The position numbers and the translations under genes are program-made. A DNA stretch of 64,000 bases from the NCBI RefSeq assembly GCF_920984735.1, contig NZ_CAKLBU010000003.1, positions 62,001-126,000 on the forward strand, in the 5' to 3' direction. The DNA is from Pedobacter sp. Leaf250. GTDB taxonomy: Bacteria > Bacteroidota > Bacteroidia > Sphingobacteriales > Sphingobacteriaceae. The notes under the pieces were generated by a model. That model made no database searches. It saw nothing but the letters and a program-made list of their open reading frames with translations, and was not told where the DNA came from. How positions within the stretch are numbered: position 1 is the stretch's first letter; every line of letters starts with the position of its first letter. Shown here one piece after another: positions 18,782-27,969 of this stretch.

Positions 18782-19615
18782 ATGGTAGAGGAAACAGTTA
18801 AACCAACTGATTTAACTTTAGATCAGGTAAAGCCTGAAATTAATTTGACCAGTACTCACCATCATGAGTCGAATGGTTGCCTAAATTGCGCTAAACCCAT
18901 TGCAGAAAAGTTTTGTCCTAACTGTGGTCAAAAATCAACTACACATCGTTACTCTATTGCCCATTTTGTTGAACACGATTTTATTCATGGAGTTTGGCAT
19001 GTAGATAAAGGCTTGTTATTTACTGTAAAGGAATTATTTACTCGTCCTGGACATAGTATTCGTGAGTACATTCAGGGTAGAAGAGCAAGTCATTTCAGTT
19101 TTGTAACGCTGATCCTTTTGATCTTGACGGCTAGTACACTTTTGGCACCTTACCTGCACATCAAAATGTCTGATCTAATTCCGATGAGAACTAAAAATGT
19201 AATGAATAGTTTTGAGGAGTTCGTAACCAAATACCCTAAAATATTTATTGTAATTCTTATTCCTTTTAACTCCATTTTTAGCTTTTTATGGTTTAGAAAG
19301 GCACGTTTTAATTTCTCCGAACATTTAGTAGCCAATTCTTATAAAGCAGCAGCCGAATTAATCATTGGTCTACTTTTCACAGTTTTGATGATATTTTACA
19401 CTAACTTAAAAATACTTACAATCGTCTATTTCTCGGTAATTATGCCTATAGTGTTTTTTTACGGCATTTGGTTTTATTATCAACTTTTTACAAACTGCGG
19501 CTATAGTAAGAAAGCATTGTTTTTTAGAAGTTTTGGTGTTATCCTTTCTATCGCAATTTTTCAAGCGATATTCGGCTTTCTTTGGGGGATGTTTCAAATG
19601 ATGAGCATGAAATAG
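18782..19615 (+). CDS. DUF3667 membrane protein with N-terminal zinc ribbon
   Basis: 277 residues. A zinc ribbon (CLNCAKPIAEKFCPNCGQ, about 32-49) is followed by the conserved HRYSIAHFVEHDFIHG segment and about five membrane helices (from about 105). This is the DUF3667 layout. Function unknown. A good -7 box TATCTTTG lies at 18697-18704, about 78 bases before the start. Confidence 0.85.
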   Translation: MVEETVKPTDLTLDQVKPEINLTSTHHHESNGCLNCAKPIAEKFCPNCGQKSTTHRYSIAHFVEHDFIHGVWHVDKGLLFTVKELFTRPGHSIREYIQGRRASHFSFVTLILLILTASTLLAPYLHIKMSDLIPMRTKNVMNSFEEFVTKYPKIFIVILIPFNSIFSFLWFRKARFNFSEHLVANSYKAAAELIIGLLFTVLMIFYTNLKILTIVYFSVIMPIVFFYGIWFYYQLFTNCGYSKKALFFRSFGVILSIAIFQAIFGFLWGMFQMMSMK

Positions 19616-19783
19616 TGGCAAATTTATTTTACCTAGATCTTAATTTTGTTTAGTAAATCAAATATTGGTTTGCTGATTGAGAACTTTTTTCTGCTTTGAT
19701 TTTATCCTGTGGATAATCTAAATAAGGAGTTTTAAAAACGATAAAGAATTGTTTCTAATACACTTTCCGCAGGCAGGCAATGT

Positions 19784-19823
19784 ACGATTATGATCGAGGA
19801 AAATCTGGTAGACTCATAATCGT
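19784..19823. repeat. Inverted repeat in the gap between convergent genes
   Basis: ACGATTATGA (19784-19793) and TCATAATCGT (19814-19823) form a perfect 10-bp stem with a 20-nt loop; there is no T-run. It is the only structure I see in the 19616-19914 gap. Confidence 0.5.
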
Positions 19824-19914
19824 CTATGCAATTCCCGTTTCTTTAACATAATGTAGAAATCTCATTTTCAGTTTTGGTGGCAATCTTACGCTAATAAAAG
19901 TGCCGAATACTTGC

Positions 19915-20430
19915 TTAGCTTCGTTGATAAACAATCATATCGTAAGTAGTATTGAATAATTTTCTCTTCGTAACTGTTTTCCTAAAAGTACTACCTTGTA
20001 TAATCGTTTTTACCAATTCGGGCATTATTTGATGATTGCTAAATGGTTGGATATGAAATAGAATCTCATTCGATTTACCATAAATAGTGAGTGTATTTAA
20101 ACGTTGTGCATTCAGCGCCAAGGCATAAATTTCATTGTAATTCAGCATTAAATCTGCTTGATTTTTTCTTGTAATCATCAATTGATTTTCAGTTGCGTTT
20201 ATATTTATTTTTGGATAAATAAACTTCATCAAAAAAAAGATCGGTGCCAGACAAACCAAACCAGCCAAAAACCCCAATGCTTTGCTGCTGCCAAAATTAT
20301 TAACGGCATCTGCAAGGCCTAAAAACCCTCCGAAAATAAACGATAAAATGATTACAAGGATGGCAATATAGCCAATGGCAAAACCAATTCCTTTTGCAGG
20401 ATTTATTTCGAGATACTGGTAGTTTTTCAT
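19915..20430 (-). CDS. Hypothetical two-helix membrane protein
   Basis: 171 residues. Two hydrophobic segments (about 15-45 and 52-70) are followed by a soluble beta-rich domain (NINATENQLMITRK...) of PH-like appearance. It resembles small bacterial PH-domain-like membrane proteins, but no family is certain. Standalone gene on the minus strand. Confidence 0.65.
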   Translation of the reverse strand: MKNYQYLEINPAKGIGFAIGYIAILVIILSFIFGGFLGLADAVNNFGSSKALGFLAGLVCLAPIFFLMKFIYPKININATENQLMITRKNQADLMLNYNEIYALALNAQRLNTLTIYGKSNEILFHIQPFSNHQIMPELVKTIIQGSTFRKTVTKRKLFNTTYDMIVYQRS

Positions 20431-20551
20431 TTCTTTTAAGATTTCAAATTAAAAATAATGTTATTTATATATTTAAAGAGCTACACTTTTTATTTGGCTG
20501 TCGATTATTATTATTTAGGGTATTTGCTTTATTATTTGAATTCTAAATGCT

Positions 20552-23224
20552 TTAAAACGTGAAGAAATATTTGATTAAAAATGTTCTCGGCCTCAATGGC
20601 ATTTGATAAACTGATAACTGATTGGTTGTAGAATTAATTTGCTGATAGTTTTGTTGATTGATTAGATTAATGTATTGAAACTCGAAAAAGCTTTTCCAAT
20701 GAGTAGGCGCAAATTTTAAATTCAAATCTAAAAACTGATTACGAACAGGTTGACGCAACGATTGGTGGTAAGAAACAAAGTTATACGATACCGAGTATGA
20801 AATCTCTTCACTTAAGTTGTGCAACCATTCTCCTTTAATTTTCTCATTGGCAGTTTCGTTTGTAATAATGCCACTTAAGCTTTCCTGCTTGTTGATCGAT
20901 TTATTTAAATCCCCAACGATTGATATCGTAATTTTTGAAAGCAGCTTTTTCCTTAAACTTAATCCTGTACTCATTTGATAGGTTTTAAATGGTGTGATCT
21001 CCTCATTATAAAAACTATTTCCTTTTTGCATACTCAAACTTCCATGTGCAGAAAAATTAAGTTCAAGAGGGAAAACATATTTGGAAATATTTCCACTTAA
21101 TGAATATTGGTGGGTTTTATTCTGAAAATCAATTGCTGTTGATTCTGTTAATCCACTATCAATTGTAAATGAATTAATGAAATTTTGTCTCGTTTTATCA
21201 TAACTAAATATGAAGTTGTAAAAGAGCATTTTTATAGGTTTCCGATATGCGTAACGCACATTAAAATTTGTAATATCAGTTTTGGGTAAAGGCCTGTTAT
21301 TAACATTAAACTGCCTGTAGTTAACCAGAATACCACCGTTGTAAATATCATTAACCTGCCCAAACTGGGTTTGTTGTGCAAATCTTCCATTCAGTTCGCT
21401 GTATTTCCCAAGGGTTTTTCTAAATTCAATAATTGGATTGAGCAAGAAATAGTTGTTTTTGTTTGATAAATCTCTGTCAGAATCCGCATAATTGATATTA
21501 CTAAAAGTGGGACTGGCTTCTACATTTATCGATCCTTTTTCTAATAAATAAAGCGCCGAAATTTTAGCGTACAGTCCCAACTGATCAAAAATTACATCAT
21601 TTTTAAACTGATTGCCAACAAGGACAGTATTATTAGTGCTATCCGTTTTGTAAAGGTTGCTGAGTAATTGATTATGCTCATAAGATATTCCAGCTGCAGC
21701 TGATAAAACGAAACGATTAAACTTGGTTTTGAAAGTAGCTGATTGATTCACAAAAAGATTTTTAGTGCTAGCCTGCTGGTTCAGGGATAAATAATCAATG
21801 CCATTATTTAAAATTCCTTTTTGAATGCCTGGTGTAATGTTAAGGTTTTCATCAACTTTATAGTATTGAACCAAACCATTGTACTGCAAAATATTATTTA
21901 TACCCAAAGCTTTTACCACACTGGTTTCATTGCTGATTGACAGTTGATTTGTAGGCTGACTTTGCCCGAAACCCTGCTCGTTTTGGATAGTATTGCCATT
22001 TCTGTTCCATTTCGGTATCTCGAATTTGGTAATGTTTTTAAGATAGATGAATTTGCTGTTTTTTTCGAGCTGTGCTTCGGCATGCCACTGATTTAATTTG
22101 TAAACATTATCCTGGGTTTCGTTAAAGCGGATGGTATCGGCATTACCTAAAAAGTAATTTACCGCATTGTTATATTGATACTTCCGTTTTAATTGGAGGG
22201 TAGATAAATTTAACCGCAAACCCCAATCGGCTTTTAGTTTTACCAAAGCATTTAAACTGCCAGAATTATCATTATTTAACAAATAATACTTCTCTTTCAT
22301 GTTTGGAAGATTTTCACTTTCCATCGATAAAAAAGTTTGAGGCATTTTAAGTGAAATCTCATTGTTAAACGTTTGCCCTAAACTTGCTTGCTCTGCCTCC
22401 AGGTTTTCGCCGATATTATTGGCTTTAAAAGTGTTAATGGCTTTAATTTTTTTACCAAAAATAAGATTGTTCAACTCATCTGTATAGGCTTTATTACCTG
22501 CACCCACGTAACCCGAATTTACCATCATGGTACGGGCGCTATCAGTCAGTTTAATATTAAGCGAAACATTATTGCTGCTCACATAACCATTTAACGCTTT
22601 TATCGGTTGGTCGCGTTCTATTACTTGCACCTGTTCTACAGCACCCACAGGAACATTATTGGTGGCCATTTTATAGCGGCCATCCAATAGGTTATCACCA
22701 TCAATATAAACATTGGTAATGCGTTTTCCGTTGTAACTGATGGCACCATTTTCATCAACTTTTATGCCTGGTAAGCGATTAATAACATCGCCAATTACCC
22801 TATCGTTTGATTCCTGAAAACCTTTAACACTGTATTTCAAGGTATCACTTGATAGATTGATTTTGTTATTTGATTTGATTGTAACTTCCGCCAGCTTATA
22901 ACTTGTTTGCTTCAGCATTACGCTTAAATGTTGCCCGTTTTTTTGTTCAATTTTTTTAGAATAAAATTGAAAACCCATTGCGGTTACCTTAATGGAATAG
23001 TTTTCATTGCTACTTTGGAAGTCACATTTAAATAATCCCTTATCGTTTGTTGTACTAAAAGTGATGCCTGCTCCATTTTGATTTACAACAGCTACTGATG
23101 CTGAAGCAATCGGGTTACCAATACTATCCTTTACCGAACCGCTTATGGAAAGGGAATTTTGTGCAAATAATAACACCACACAAAATAATTGTGATAAACA
23201 TAAAATGAAGCTTTTCTTGAACAA
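20552..23224 (-). CDS. TonB-dependent receptor-like outer-membrane protein
   Basis: 890 residues. Signal peptide (about 1-21), a carboxypeptidase-regulatory-like beta-sandwich (about 25-110, ISGSVKDSIGNPIASASVAV), a plug domain (about 115-225 with GDVINRLPGIKVDENGAISY), then a long beta-barrel ending in YFFTF with a terminal aromatic. It lies 10 bases after a GLPGLI gene on the same strand, a pairing that recurs in Bacteroidota. Substrate unknown; the partner suggests a shared export or binding role. Confidence 0.88.
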   Translation of the reverse strand: MFKKSFILCLSQLFCVVLLFAQNSLSISGSVKDSIGNPIASASVAVVNQNGAGITFSTTNDKGLFKCDFQSSNENYSIKVTAMGFQFYSKKIEQKNGQHLSVMLKQTSYKLAEVTIKSNNKINLSSDTLKYSVKGFQESNDRVIGDVINRLPGIKVDENGAISYNGKRITNVYIDGDNLLDGRYKMATNNVPVGAVEQVQVIERDQPIKALNGYVSSNNVSLNIKLTDSARTMMVNSGYVGAGNKAYTDELNNLIFGKKIKAINTFKANNIGENLEAEQASLGQTFNNEISLKMPQTFLSMESENLPNMKEKYYLLNNDNSGSLNALVKLKADWGLRLNLSTLQLKRKYQYNNAVNYFLGNADTIRFNETQDNVYKLNQWHAEAQLEKNSKFIYLKNITKFEIPKWNRNGNTIQNEQGFGQSQPTNQLSISNETSVVKALGINNILQYNGLVQYYKVDENLNITPGIQKGILNNGIDYLSLNQQASTKNLFVNQSATFKTKFNRFVLSAAAGISYEHNQLLSNLYKTDSTNNTVLVGNQFKNDVIFDQLGLYAKISALYLLEKGSINVEASPTFSNINYADSDRDLSNKNNYFLLNPIIEFRKTLGKYSELNGRFAQQTQFGQVNDIYNGGILVNYRQFNVNNRPLPKTDITNFNVRYAYRKPIKMLFYNFIFSYDKTRQNFINSFTIDSGLTESTAIDFQNKTHQYSLSGNISKYVFPLELNFSAHGSLSMQKGNSFYNEEITPFKTYQMSTGLSLRKKLLSKITISIVGDLNKSINKQESLSGIITNETANEKIKGEWLHNLSEEISYSVSYNFVSYHQSLRQPVRNQFLDLNLKFAPTHWKSFFEFQYINLINQQNYQQINSTTNQLSVYQMPLRPRTFLIKYFFTF

Positions 23225-23234
23225 ATCTTTCAGT

Positions 23235-24068
23235 TTAATCGGTTAATTCCAAAGGGTAATTGACGGTGAATTTTCGTTTTGGGCCTGGATTTCCACCAAC
23301 AGATGTTACTTTATCTACAATTATCCCAGTATCGAAACTGCCCATATCAAAACCATTGGCTTGCGCATTCTTCATTTGTTCGTACTCTTTTGAAGTGGTT
23401 TTAATTACATCTTGAGGAATATTAATCGACTTAACATTTTGGAAGTTACCTTGATTAACTACTTTTGTACAGGTAAATTTGATGAAATGACGGTCATCAT
23501 AAGCCTCTAAAACTAACCCTGGTAAACCGTTTAATTTCCAAGGGCCAAAGCTTGCCGGAATGTCGGTGGTAAACCAGGCAGTATATTTTCTGCCTTTACA
23601 AACTCCAGTTGCTTTTTGGCAAGTGTAACCCAATAAATCTTTGGTTTCGCTATCAATTTTCCAGTCAATTTTATCTGGATTTTCGGTAATTAAATAACGC
23701 TGTTGGAGTGTGTTCTTAACAATGAAAAGTTTGCCATTTTCGTTGTAAATGTCATCTTCGGTAACTGGTAAATACGTCCCCATATCAACTACATCGCTGT
23801 TTTTTGCTTCAGCTGCAGCTAAAATAGCCTGTATGGTAGAATCTTGTTTTACCCGGGTTTGGCTACTGTAAATACTTTTTTTGCCATTAAAAGCAAGAAT
23901 AAAATCCTCACTATAAAGTTTGCCAGTTTGGGTACTGTCTTTTATATGATAAAAATGGTAATAAGCTATTGTACTAGGAGAATCTTTAGGACTGGTATCT
24001 TTATATTTGAATGAAAATAAGGCGCCCAAAAATAATAGGGGTAATATAAATTTTAAATAGCTGTTCAT
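23235..24068 (-). CDS. GLPGLI family protein
   Basis: 277 residues from the ATG at 24068, giving the signal peptide MNSYLKFILPLLFLGALFSF. The name-giving motif is present as KLNGLPGLVLEAYD, preceded by GYTCQKATGVCKGRKYTAWFTTDIP. Members are secreted proteins of unknown function, typically beside a TonB-dependent receptor gene, as here. The two cysteines in TCQKATGVC may pair. Confidence 0.92.
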   Translation of the reverse strand: MNSYLKFILPLLFLGALFSFKYKDTSPKDSPSTIAYYHFYHIKDSTQTGKLYSEDFILAFNGKKSIYSSQTRVKQDSTIQAILAAAEAKNSDVVDMGTYLPVTEDDIYNENGKLFIVKNTLQQRYLITENPDKIDWKIDSETKDLLGYTCQKATGVCKGRKYTAWFTTDIPASFGPWKLNGLPGLVLEAYDDRHFIKFTCTKVVNQGNFQNVKSINIPQDVIKTTSKEYEQMKNAQANGFDMGSFDTGIIVDKVTSVGGNPGPKRKFTVNYPLELTD

Positions 24069-24120
24069 AATATGTGAGTTTAAAGAAACCATCCTCTTTA
24101 TTTAATTGATTAATAAATTA

Positions 24121-24456
24121 TTAGTGGTTATGGTAACAACCGTCGGGACTATCCTTAATTCCCTGCCAAAAATGGCCATTACCAACCAGGAACATGGTTA
24201 GGTTATCAGTACCATCGGGAGCGAAAACATGAATTTGCCACTTAACACCACAAGGATCGGTGTATAGGAAAACTTTCTCTCTGCGTACCAGGTTGCTGGT
24301 TTCATTTATAACATTTACCTTCACTAATTTTGCAGGTGATGTACTTGTTTCAACTATGTTTTTGCTGATAGTTGGCGTTTTAATGGGCTTAGCATCATTA
24401 GCGAATGATGCAGTTCCTAACATGGCGAAGACCAGTGCGATTAATATTTTTTTCAT
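24121..24456 (-). CDS. Small secreted protein, paralogue A
   Basis: 111 residues with a signal peptide (MKKILIALVFAMLGTASFA). The mature part has VYTDPCGVKW-like and GCYHNH segments with two cysteines. It is similar in layout to the 24518 gene: signal peptide, R/K-rich middle, T/D-xCG strand, terminal GCY. No family recognised. It lies 60 bases downstream of its paralogue's stop and 52 bases upstream of the GLPGLI gene, so the four genes may be co-regulated. Confidence 0.75.
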   Translation of the reverse strand: MKKILIALVFAMLGTASFANDAKPIKTPTISKNIVETSTSPAKLVKVNVINETSNLVRREKVFLYTDPCGVKWQIHVFAPDGTDNLTMFLVGNGHFWQGIKDSPDGCYHNH

Positions 24457-24517
24457 AATTTTTTATTTTAATTTTTAGATTGAACACTATTTTTTTGACA
24501 GTTTGTATTGCCAACGA

Positions 24518-24847
24518 TTACATTCGGTAGCAGCCCCAATAATCGGCCATTACATTTCCACGGAAATGAATATTTGCTGTTTCCCATAATGAATAGTTAG
24601 ATGCGCTGCTTGGCCCCGAAACGTAGATGACGTATGATTTTCCACAAGCATCGGTAAAGGTGAAGTTCATTTGCCTGCGAAATAAACCCAGTTTTTCTGC
24701 ACTTAACTTTTCAGTTTCAATGCTGGTATTTTTTTTAAAAATTGTAGCGGCTGCAATTTTAGTTTCACTTCTTCTCACAGTTAAATCGTTAGCTGATGCG
24801 CTAAACCCGATTGCGGTGCATATCAATGCGAAAAATAGTTTTTTCAT
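24518..24847 (-). CDS. Small secreted protein, paralogue B
   Basis: 109 residues with a signal peptide (MKKLFFALICTAIGFSASA). The shared core is FTDACGKSYVIYVSGP near residue 70 and a terminal WGCYRM. It is a diverged tandem duplicate of the 24121 gene; only the signal peptide, the CG motif and the final GCY are well kept. Function unknown. The 24848-25165 gap upstream holds no other gene. Confidence 0.75.
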   Translation of the reverse strand: MKKLFFALICTAIGFSASANDLTVRRSETKIAAATIFKKNTSIETEKLSAEKLGLFRRQMNFTFTDACGKSYVIYVSGPSSASNYSLWETANIHFRGNVMADYWGCYRM

Positions 24848-25165
24848 GATTTTTTGTTTTTAGTAAATGATTTATATTTTTTTGAAATAAGAGGATGATT
24901 TCCTGTTTCTGATTTGAATTTGGAGAGAAATGTGTGCTGTAAAAATTACTAACCTACAGTCGTAGATGTTCGGCTGTTATTCGTAAAAAATTGGTTATTT
25001 ATTGTTTTCAGGCCTACATTTTATTTATCAGATTTCAAATAGCCAGCAATCTGCTACGGATATAGATTGAAAAGCAACGAATGTTCAACCGATTCTTCTA
25101 AGAAACTTTTGTATTTATATATTTAAAGAATATTTATAGATTTTAATAAGCCAATCGCCACGTTA

Positions 25166-27091
25166 ATGAATATCACTGTAAGAACTGCATTTGCCCTTTG
25201 CGCTACTTTGAGCTTTCTGTTTATTTCCGCTTGCCGAAATAAGGAAGATAAAGGCAAAAGCCAGCAGACTACAACTACTCAAAACAAACTGAACAAAAAG
25301 GACTATTTATCGCTCATTATTTCTTTTGATACCTTATCCTCATTTAAGATTAAGAAAATTATTTTCGAGGAAGATAGTTTATTAAGTAGTTCAGCGGATA
25401 AAGATTCAAATCCATACTATCACTATTTCAAGGCTAGAAAATATAGCCTTGAAAAAAAGCGAGACAGTGCATTAATAGAATACCAAAAAATCAAGCCTGC
25501 AAAACCAAAAGATGATTTAGCGCTTTTAAAAACCTATGGAATTCTTACTCAAAATATGGGTAATGGATCAATGGTTGAATCTGCTGTTACGAGCCAGATA
25601 TTTGCTGGTTTGGAAATAGCAGAAGAAACGAAAAGCCGTATCACTTATCGCTTTTACGATTTATTGGCACAAGCCTATTTTCAAAATCAAAACGCAAAAA
25701 AATCGTTGGAATATGCTGCAATTTATTTTCAGAACCATCCGTATAATCATCATCCAGCCATAAAACAACGGTATTTCGATATATCATTTTTATTGGCTTC
25801 ACGATTGGGCGATTTTAAGAAAATGGCCTATTATAACAATCAGGCAAGGTTATTGGCCAACCAAATTAACGATAGTTTGGCACTCGCACGAACTTATGAT
25901 AATGAAGCACAAATTTATAGTCAGCAAGGGAAATCGGCTAAGGCATTGGAATCAAGTAAGATTTATTTCAATTATCTCAAAAAAACAGATAACCTAAACG
26001 ATATTGCGTTTAATAACCTGGCAACAAGTTTCAATAAAAACAATCAACCCGATTCGGCCATTCGCTATTATAAAGAAGGAATTGCTTTCGAGAAACGTGA
26101 TTTATCTGGCAAACAAAAGAACGTTCATTACAAAGGTCTTATCGATTCGTATAAAATGAAAGGCGATTTTGTTCATGCTTTGGAAGCTGCTGAAGCTGCT
26201 CATGCAATTGAACTGAAAAACAATGCAGCCATCGAATCAGTAAAGGTTGCAGAAATGCATGAAAAGTATGAAACAGAGAAAAAAGATCAAAATATAGCTG
26301 AGTTAAAGGGCCGCAACAAACTGAATGAAACCATTATTAAACAGCAACGTTCATCAATGTTTTTAATTGTTTTAATATTTTTGGGGGTAATCTCTTTTTT
26401 CTTCATTATTTATCGTCAGCAACGCTTAAGGGAAAAAAATAAACTCCTAAAATCTGATAATCAACGTCTTAATATGGAGCAAAAAATGCTTCAAGCGCAG
26501 CTGAATCCACATTTCATTTTTAATGCTATTGCCAATTTGCAAAGTATTGTAGCATCTGGGCATATAGATGAATCAGTTCGTTATCTTAAATCTTTCTCTG
26601 GCTTGCTACGTGGCATTTTGGAGCAAAACAGGAAGGATTTTATTGAAATAGCGGAAGAAATTACTTCCTTAAATAACTATATCCAATTGCAACAGATGCG
26701 CTATGCAGGCGTTTTTGATTATCAAATTGATGTTGATCGTGAGCTGGATTTAAATGAAACGCTTATTCCGCCCATGCTTATACAACCATTTGTTGAAAAT
26801 GCCATTGAACATGGTTTCAGAAATATTGCTTACAAAGGTTTATTGCTCATTTCATTTAAGTCGAAGAACGATTTATTACTTATTGAGGTAGAGGATAACG
26901 GCAGCGGGCTGGTTCAAAAAACAGTGGATACACCAAAAAAACAATCGCTGGCTCAAATCATTTTAAAGGAAAGATTTGAGTTGCTTTTCAAATCAAACAA
27001 ACAGCATGCTGCATTTAATATAAAAGACAAAAATGCCCTTGGTTGCAGAGGTGTAAGTGTAGAAATTACCATCCCTATAATTAACGATTAA
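25166..27091 (+). CDS. LytS-type sensor histidine kinase, TPR lipoprotein-like N-terminus
   Basis: 641 residues. A lipoprotein-type signal (FLFISAC, Cys about 23), TPR-like helices (about 70-340), a coiled coil (about 355-390), one membrane helix (about 396-415), then His_kinase with QAQLNPHFIFNAIANLQ and an HATPase domain with PPMLIQPFVENAIEHGF. A periplasmic TPR sensor coupled to a LytS kinase is standard in this phylum. The response regulator gene follows 10 bases later. Confidence 0.92.
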   Translation: MNITVRTAFALCATLSFLFISACRNKEDKGKSQQTTTTQNKLNKKDYLSLIISFDTLSSFKIKKIIFEEDSLLSSSADKDSNPYYHYFKARKYSLEKKRDSALIEYQKIKPAKPKDDLALLKTYGILTQNMGNGSMVESAVTSQIFAGLEIAEETKSRITYRFYDLLAQAYFQNQNAKKSLEYAAIYFQNHPYNHHPAIKQRYFDISFLLASRLGDFKKMAYYNNQARLLANQINDSLALARTYDNEAQIYSQQGKSAKALESSKIYFNYLKKTDNLNDIAFNNLATSFNKNNQPDSAIRYYKEGIAFEKRDLSGKQKNVHYKGLIDSYKMKGDFVHALEAAEAAHAIELKNNAAIESVKVAEMHEKYETEKKDQNIAELKGRNKLNETIIKQQRSSMFLIVLIFLGVISFFFIIYRQQRLREKNKLLKSDNQRLNMEQKMLQAQLNPHFIFNAIANLQSIVASGHIDESVRYLKSFSGLLRGILEQNRKDFIEIAEEITSLNNYIQLQQMRYAGVFDYQIDVDRELDLNETLIPPMLIQPFVENAIEHGFRNIAYKGLLLISFKSKNDLLLIEVEDNGSGLVQKTVDTPKKQSLAQIILKERFELLFKSNKQHAAFNIKDKNALGCRGVSVEITIPIIND

Positions 27092-27101
27092 AAAGATTGC
27101 T

Positions 27102-27848
27102 ATGAAAGTTTATGTATTAGAAGATGAAATCCGAATTTTACAACATATTTTGCAAATCGTAAAGAAAATAGACTATTTGGAAGTTGTTGGATTTACCGGA
27201 GAAATTGCAATTGCAGCTAAAGAAATTCCGGCATTAAAGCCTGATATTGTTTTGGCCGATATCCGATTAAAAGATGGCGATAGCTTTAATCTGTTTGAAG
27301 ATATTGGGGTAACCGATTTTCAGGTTATTTTCTTAACCGCTTATGATCAATATGCTATACAGGCTCTCAATTTAGGCTCTTTTGGCTATTTACTCAAGCC
27401 TATAGATGATGTTTTGTTAACCACTACCTTAAATAAATGTTTCCATCATCGGGAACACGAAAGCTTTGGGCAACAACAACTATCTATAGCTAAAGAGCAT
27501 TATTTAGCACAAGGCGTTGGCGCCACAAAACGCATTGCGCTAAAGAGTGTAGAATATATTGAAGTGGTTGCCATTGAAAATATTATGTTTTGTAAAAGTG
27601 ATAAGGGCTACACTAGTTTTTATTTAAATGATGGACGGGAAATTGTGGTGTCGAAAGGCCTAAAAGAATACGAAGGTTTGCTCACTCCATTTGGTTTTTT
27701 AAGATGCCATCAATCCTATTTGGTTAACTTCAAATATGTTAAAAAATACTATCGCGAAGGTTATTTGCAAATGGAAAACAAAGAAAATATTTTGGTTTCT
27801 AGCAGGAAAAAGGAAGAGGTGTTGAGGTATCTGGAGAATATTGCTTAA
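27102..27848 (+). CDS. LytTR-family response regulator
   Basis: 248 residues. Receiver domain (about 1-120) with the acidic pocket EDE near residue 8 and phospho-acceptor Asp in IVLADIRLKDG (about 53), then a LytTR DNA-binding domain (about 145-245) with IMFCKSDKGYTSFYL and FLRCHQSYLVN. It forms an operon with the kinase upstream. Targets unknown; the gene downstream, a broken antiporter, is one candidate. Confidence 0.93.
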   Translation: MKVYVLEDEIRILQHILQIVKKIDYLEVVGFTGEIAIAAKEIPALKPDIVLADIRLKDGDSFNLFEDIGVTDFQVIFLTAYDQYAIQALNLGSFGYLLKPIDDVLLTTTLNKCFHHREHESFGQQQLSIAKEHYLAQGVGATKRIALKSVEYIEVVAIENIMFCKSDKGYTSFYLNDGREIVVSKGLKEYEGLLTPFGFLRCHQSYLVNFKYVKKYYREGYLQMENKENILVSSRKKEEVLRYLENIA

Positions 27849-27878
27849 AACTTTTTTTTCTTTTTGGCATGGAACCAC

Positions 27879-27912
27879 CCTGTCTAATTCCCCCGCCAAC
27901 GGGGGAGACAGG
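27879..27912. repeat. GC-rich dispersed hairpin
   Basis: Outer arms CCTGTCT and AGACAGG enclose inner arms CCCCCG and CGGGGG with a CCAA loop. The strikingly GC-rich sequence in an AT-rich gap suggests an interspersed repeat unit. No second copy was noticed in this window. It may also act as a bidirectional terminator. Confidence 0.6.
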
Positions 27913-27969
27913 ATGCCTATTTTTTAATTCAAAAATTAAATTATTTTTACTTTGAATTAAAATATCTGA

